DNA from: CAZSWS01 sp964610765
GTDB lineage: Bacteria > Bacteroidota > Bacteroidia > Bacteroidales > Tannerellaceae
DNA: 35,216 nt
Direction of reading: 5' to 3'
Assembly (NCBI GenBank): GCA_964610765.1
Contig: CAZSWS010000022.1
Coordinates: 1-35,216 of the forward strand
Part shown: positions 33,647 through 35,216 of the stretch, one piece after another
Layout of the letters: the number at the start of each line of letters is the position of its first letter
How positions within the stretch are numbered: the stretch's first letter is position 1
Made by a program: the position numbers and the translations under genes
The notes under the pieces: generated by a model
Databases searched by the model: none
Told to the model about the DNA's origin: nothing
The model's input: only the letters and a program-made list of their open reading frames with translations

Positions 33647-35058
33647 TGAGTTATATGAAATATATAAAAAGACTTTGTCTATTGGGGCTGATAGCCTCAA
33701 TAGGACTGTCTTCCTGCCAAATAGTGAATAAATATGTATCACCGGAGGTAGAGACAGAGGGACTCTTCAGAGATGAAAATCCAACCGATACAACAACGAT
33801 TGCGAATATACCTTGGAAAGAATATTTCTCAGATCCGTTACTTCGGACCTTGATTGAAGAGGGGTTGCAAAACAACTTTGATATGCAAATTGCTTATCAA
33901 CGTATCAAACAAGCTGAAGCTGGTGTAAGTATGGCTGTGGGAGCTTATTTCCCTAATGTGGCACTTGCCGGTCAGGTAGAGCATCAACGCATCAGTATAG
34001 GTGCTGAGGGTAAAGACGTGCTGGGTTATGAAAGAGGTACGAACTTTGGTTTAGGTGTTGCCGTTACGTGGGAAGCTGACTTATGGGGTAAGCTGAACAG
34101 ACAACACCGGGCACAGGCTGCACAGTTGATGTCGACCCATGCTTATCAAAACTTGATTCAAACATCTCTTGTTGCGAATATTGCCACCACTTATTATTCA
34201 TTGATGGCACTGGACGAACAACTGAAAGTGACGAAAGAAACCATTGAATTGTTGAAAGAAACAACGGCTACAATCGAAGCTTTGAAAGAATCGGGTGGTC
34301 AAAATGAAGCAGGGGTAGAGCAGAGTAGAGCGTTAGGGTTTAGCACCCAATTGTCTATACCTGATCTTGAAAAAGCGATCCGTGAAACGGAAAATGGTTT
34401 GTGTTTGATGCTAGGTCGCAGACCGGGCCCCATCACACGAAGTTCAATTGCTAGTCAAGCCATTTCAGAATCCATCAGTTATGGTATTCCGGTACAAATG
34501 TTAGCCAAACGTCCGGACGTGCGTCAAGCAGAATATGCATTTAAAAATGCTTTCGAATTGACCAATGCGGCGAGAGCCAGCTTCTATCCGTCTATTACGC
34601 TGAATGCCGGATCAATGCTGGGATATGCCAGTACAACCTTGTCGGACTTCTTTAATCCCCGAAATATTTTCGCAAATATTCTAGGAGGGATTACACAACC
34701 GCTGTTTGCTCAAAACAAACTAAGAGCCAATTTGAAAATGTCGAAAGCAGAAGAAGAAGCTACATTCATTACTTTCAAAAAGACGGTGCTTGAAGCCAGC
34801 ATGGAAGTATCGAACTTATTGTTTGGTTTTGAATCTTCCTTAAGCAAAAATGAGGTGCGAGCCAATCAAGTAGAATCTTTAGAGAAATCGGTGTATTATA
34901 CGCAAGAGCTTTTAAAATCTGACTTAGCCAATTACTTAGAAGTGATTCAGGCAGAGCAAAATTATTTACAAGCTCGTTTGGGACAGATTAATGATAAATT
35001 AGAGCAACTGACTTATAGTGTCAACCTATACCGTGCATTAGGTGGCGGAATAGAATAA
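33646..35058 (+). CDS. TolC/OprM-type outer-membrane efflux lipoprotein
   Basis: This is a 470-residue outer-membrane factor of the NodT/OprM type, with lipobox LSSC (Cys24) followed by QIVNKYVSPEV. Two OEP repeats are visible, each with long helices and short barrel strands: IPWKEYFSDPLLRTLIEEGLQNNFDMQIAYQRIKQAEAGV and VQMLAKRPDVRQAEYAFKNAFELTNAARASFYPSITL. It forms the trimeric exit channel of the RND pump. I chose the ATG at 33646, overlapping the pump TGA by one base (TGATG). A GTG at 33643 is in frame but less likely; ATG at 33655 (MKYIKRL) is another option. It is the last gene of the operon and is followed by a strong terminator. Confidence 0.93.
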   Translation: MSYMKYIKRLCLLGLIASIGLSSCQIVNKYVSPEVETEGLFRDENPTDTTTIANIPWKEYFSDPLLRTLIEEGLQNNFDMQIAYQRIKQAEAGVSMAVGAYFPNVALAGQVEHQRISIGAEGKDVLGYERGTNFGLGVAVTWEADLWGKLNRQHRAQAAQLMSTHAYQNLIQTSLVANIATTYYSLMALDEQLKVTKETIELLKETTATIEALKESGGQNEAGVEQSRALGFSTQLSIPDLEKAIRETENGLCLMLGRRPGPITRSSIASQAISESISYGIPVQMLAKRPDVRQAEYAFKNAFELTNAARASFYPSITLNAGSMLGYASTTLSDFFNPRNIFANILGGITQPLFAQNKLRANLKMSKAEEEATFITFKKTVLEASMEVSNLLFGFESSLSKNEVRANQVESLEKSVYYTQELLKSDLANYLEVIQAEQNYLQARLGQINDKLEQLTYSVNLYRALGGGIE

Positions 35059-35080
35059 AACCAGTCGCTTAGTAATATAT

Positions 35081-35121
35081 AAATCGGGTTGAGAAAGGAG
35101 ACTTTTTCAACCCGATTTTTG
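35081..35121 (+). terminator. Terminator of the efflux operon
   Basis: A perfect 12-bp stem, AAATCGGGTTGA with TCAACCCGATTT, is extended in the loop by GAAA/TTTT pairing and followed by a T run. Confidence 0.9.
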
Positions 35122-35216
35122 TATATATGCATCTGTATGAGTGGGTTATTGGCATGAAGGCTGTTTGCATGTAAAGTAAATAGCCTATTCATTTAATCAA
35201 ATTGATAGGGGCAACT

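Overview
The window looks like a chromosomal segment of a Bacteroidota bacterium, most likely order Bacteroidales. The evidence is low GC, repeated Bacteroidota-type -7 promoter elements (TAnnTTTG), many SPII lipoproteins with acidic residues after the lipid cysteine, a TonB-dependent receptor with surface lipoproteins, and Bacteroidales families (DUF6242-like, DUF6089-like, DUF4988/DUF5074-like). I cannot assign genus or species. There are no tRNA or rRNA genes, CRISPR arrays or insertion sequences that I can see.

Left part (1-12.4 kb): mostly housekeeping. A minus-strand DUF3332-like lipoprotein is followed by lpdA-ribD, then a DUF6242-like lipoprotein, then DUF6089-like protein-uppS-bamA. 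Next come single-gene units: an M48 metalloprotease lipoprotein, a 47-residue basic small protein, an M28 peptidase and rplU-rpmA. BamA carries a 36-residue insert made almost only of Gly and Tyr. No OmpH/Skp gene follows bamA.

Centre (12.6-27.95 kb): the notable region, a cobalamin (vitamin B12) capture locus built as two convergent operons. Each begins with its own cobalamin riboswitch, and they meet at a shared bidirectional terminator near 23.95 kb. The plus arm encodes a coiled-coil plus beta-propeller lipoprotein, an Ig/PKD-repeat lipoprotein with a large C-terminal domain, two paralogous leucine-rich (L-domain-like) lipoproteins, a BtuB-type TonB receptor and a BtuG-type propeller lipoprotein. 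The minus arm encodes an Ig/PKD plus propeller lipoprotein and an Ig-like/EF-hand/leucine-rich-repeat lipoprotein. All seven lipoproteins have acidic residues just after the lipid cysteine, as expected for the Bacteroidota surface-export signal, whereas the housekeeping lipoproteins here do not. I infer a surface assembly in which propellers bind corrinoid, BtuB imports it, and the LRR and Ig proteins do an unknown job. BtuB and BtuG are established; the role of the LRR proteins is the main open question.

Right part (28.0-35.2 kb): ybaK (aminoacyl-tRNA deacylase family), then an operon of a MarR regulator, an RND adaptor lipoprotein, an RND inner-membrane pump and a TolC/OprM-type outer-membrane factor, closed by a strong terminator. 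Two 24-bp palindromes with centres 30 bp apart overlap the marR promoter and are probable operators.
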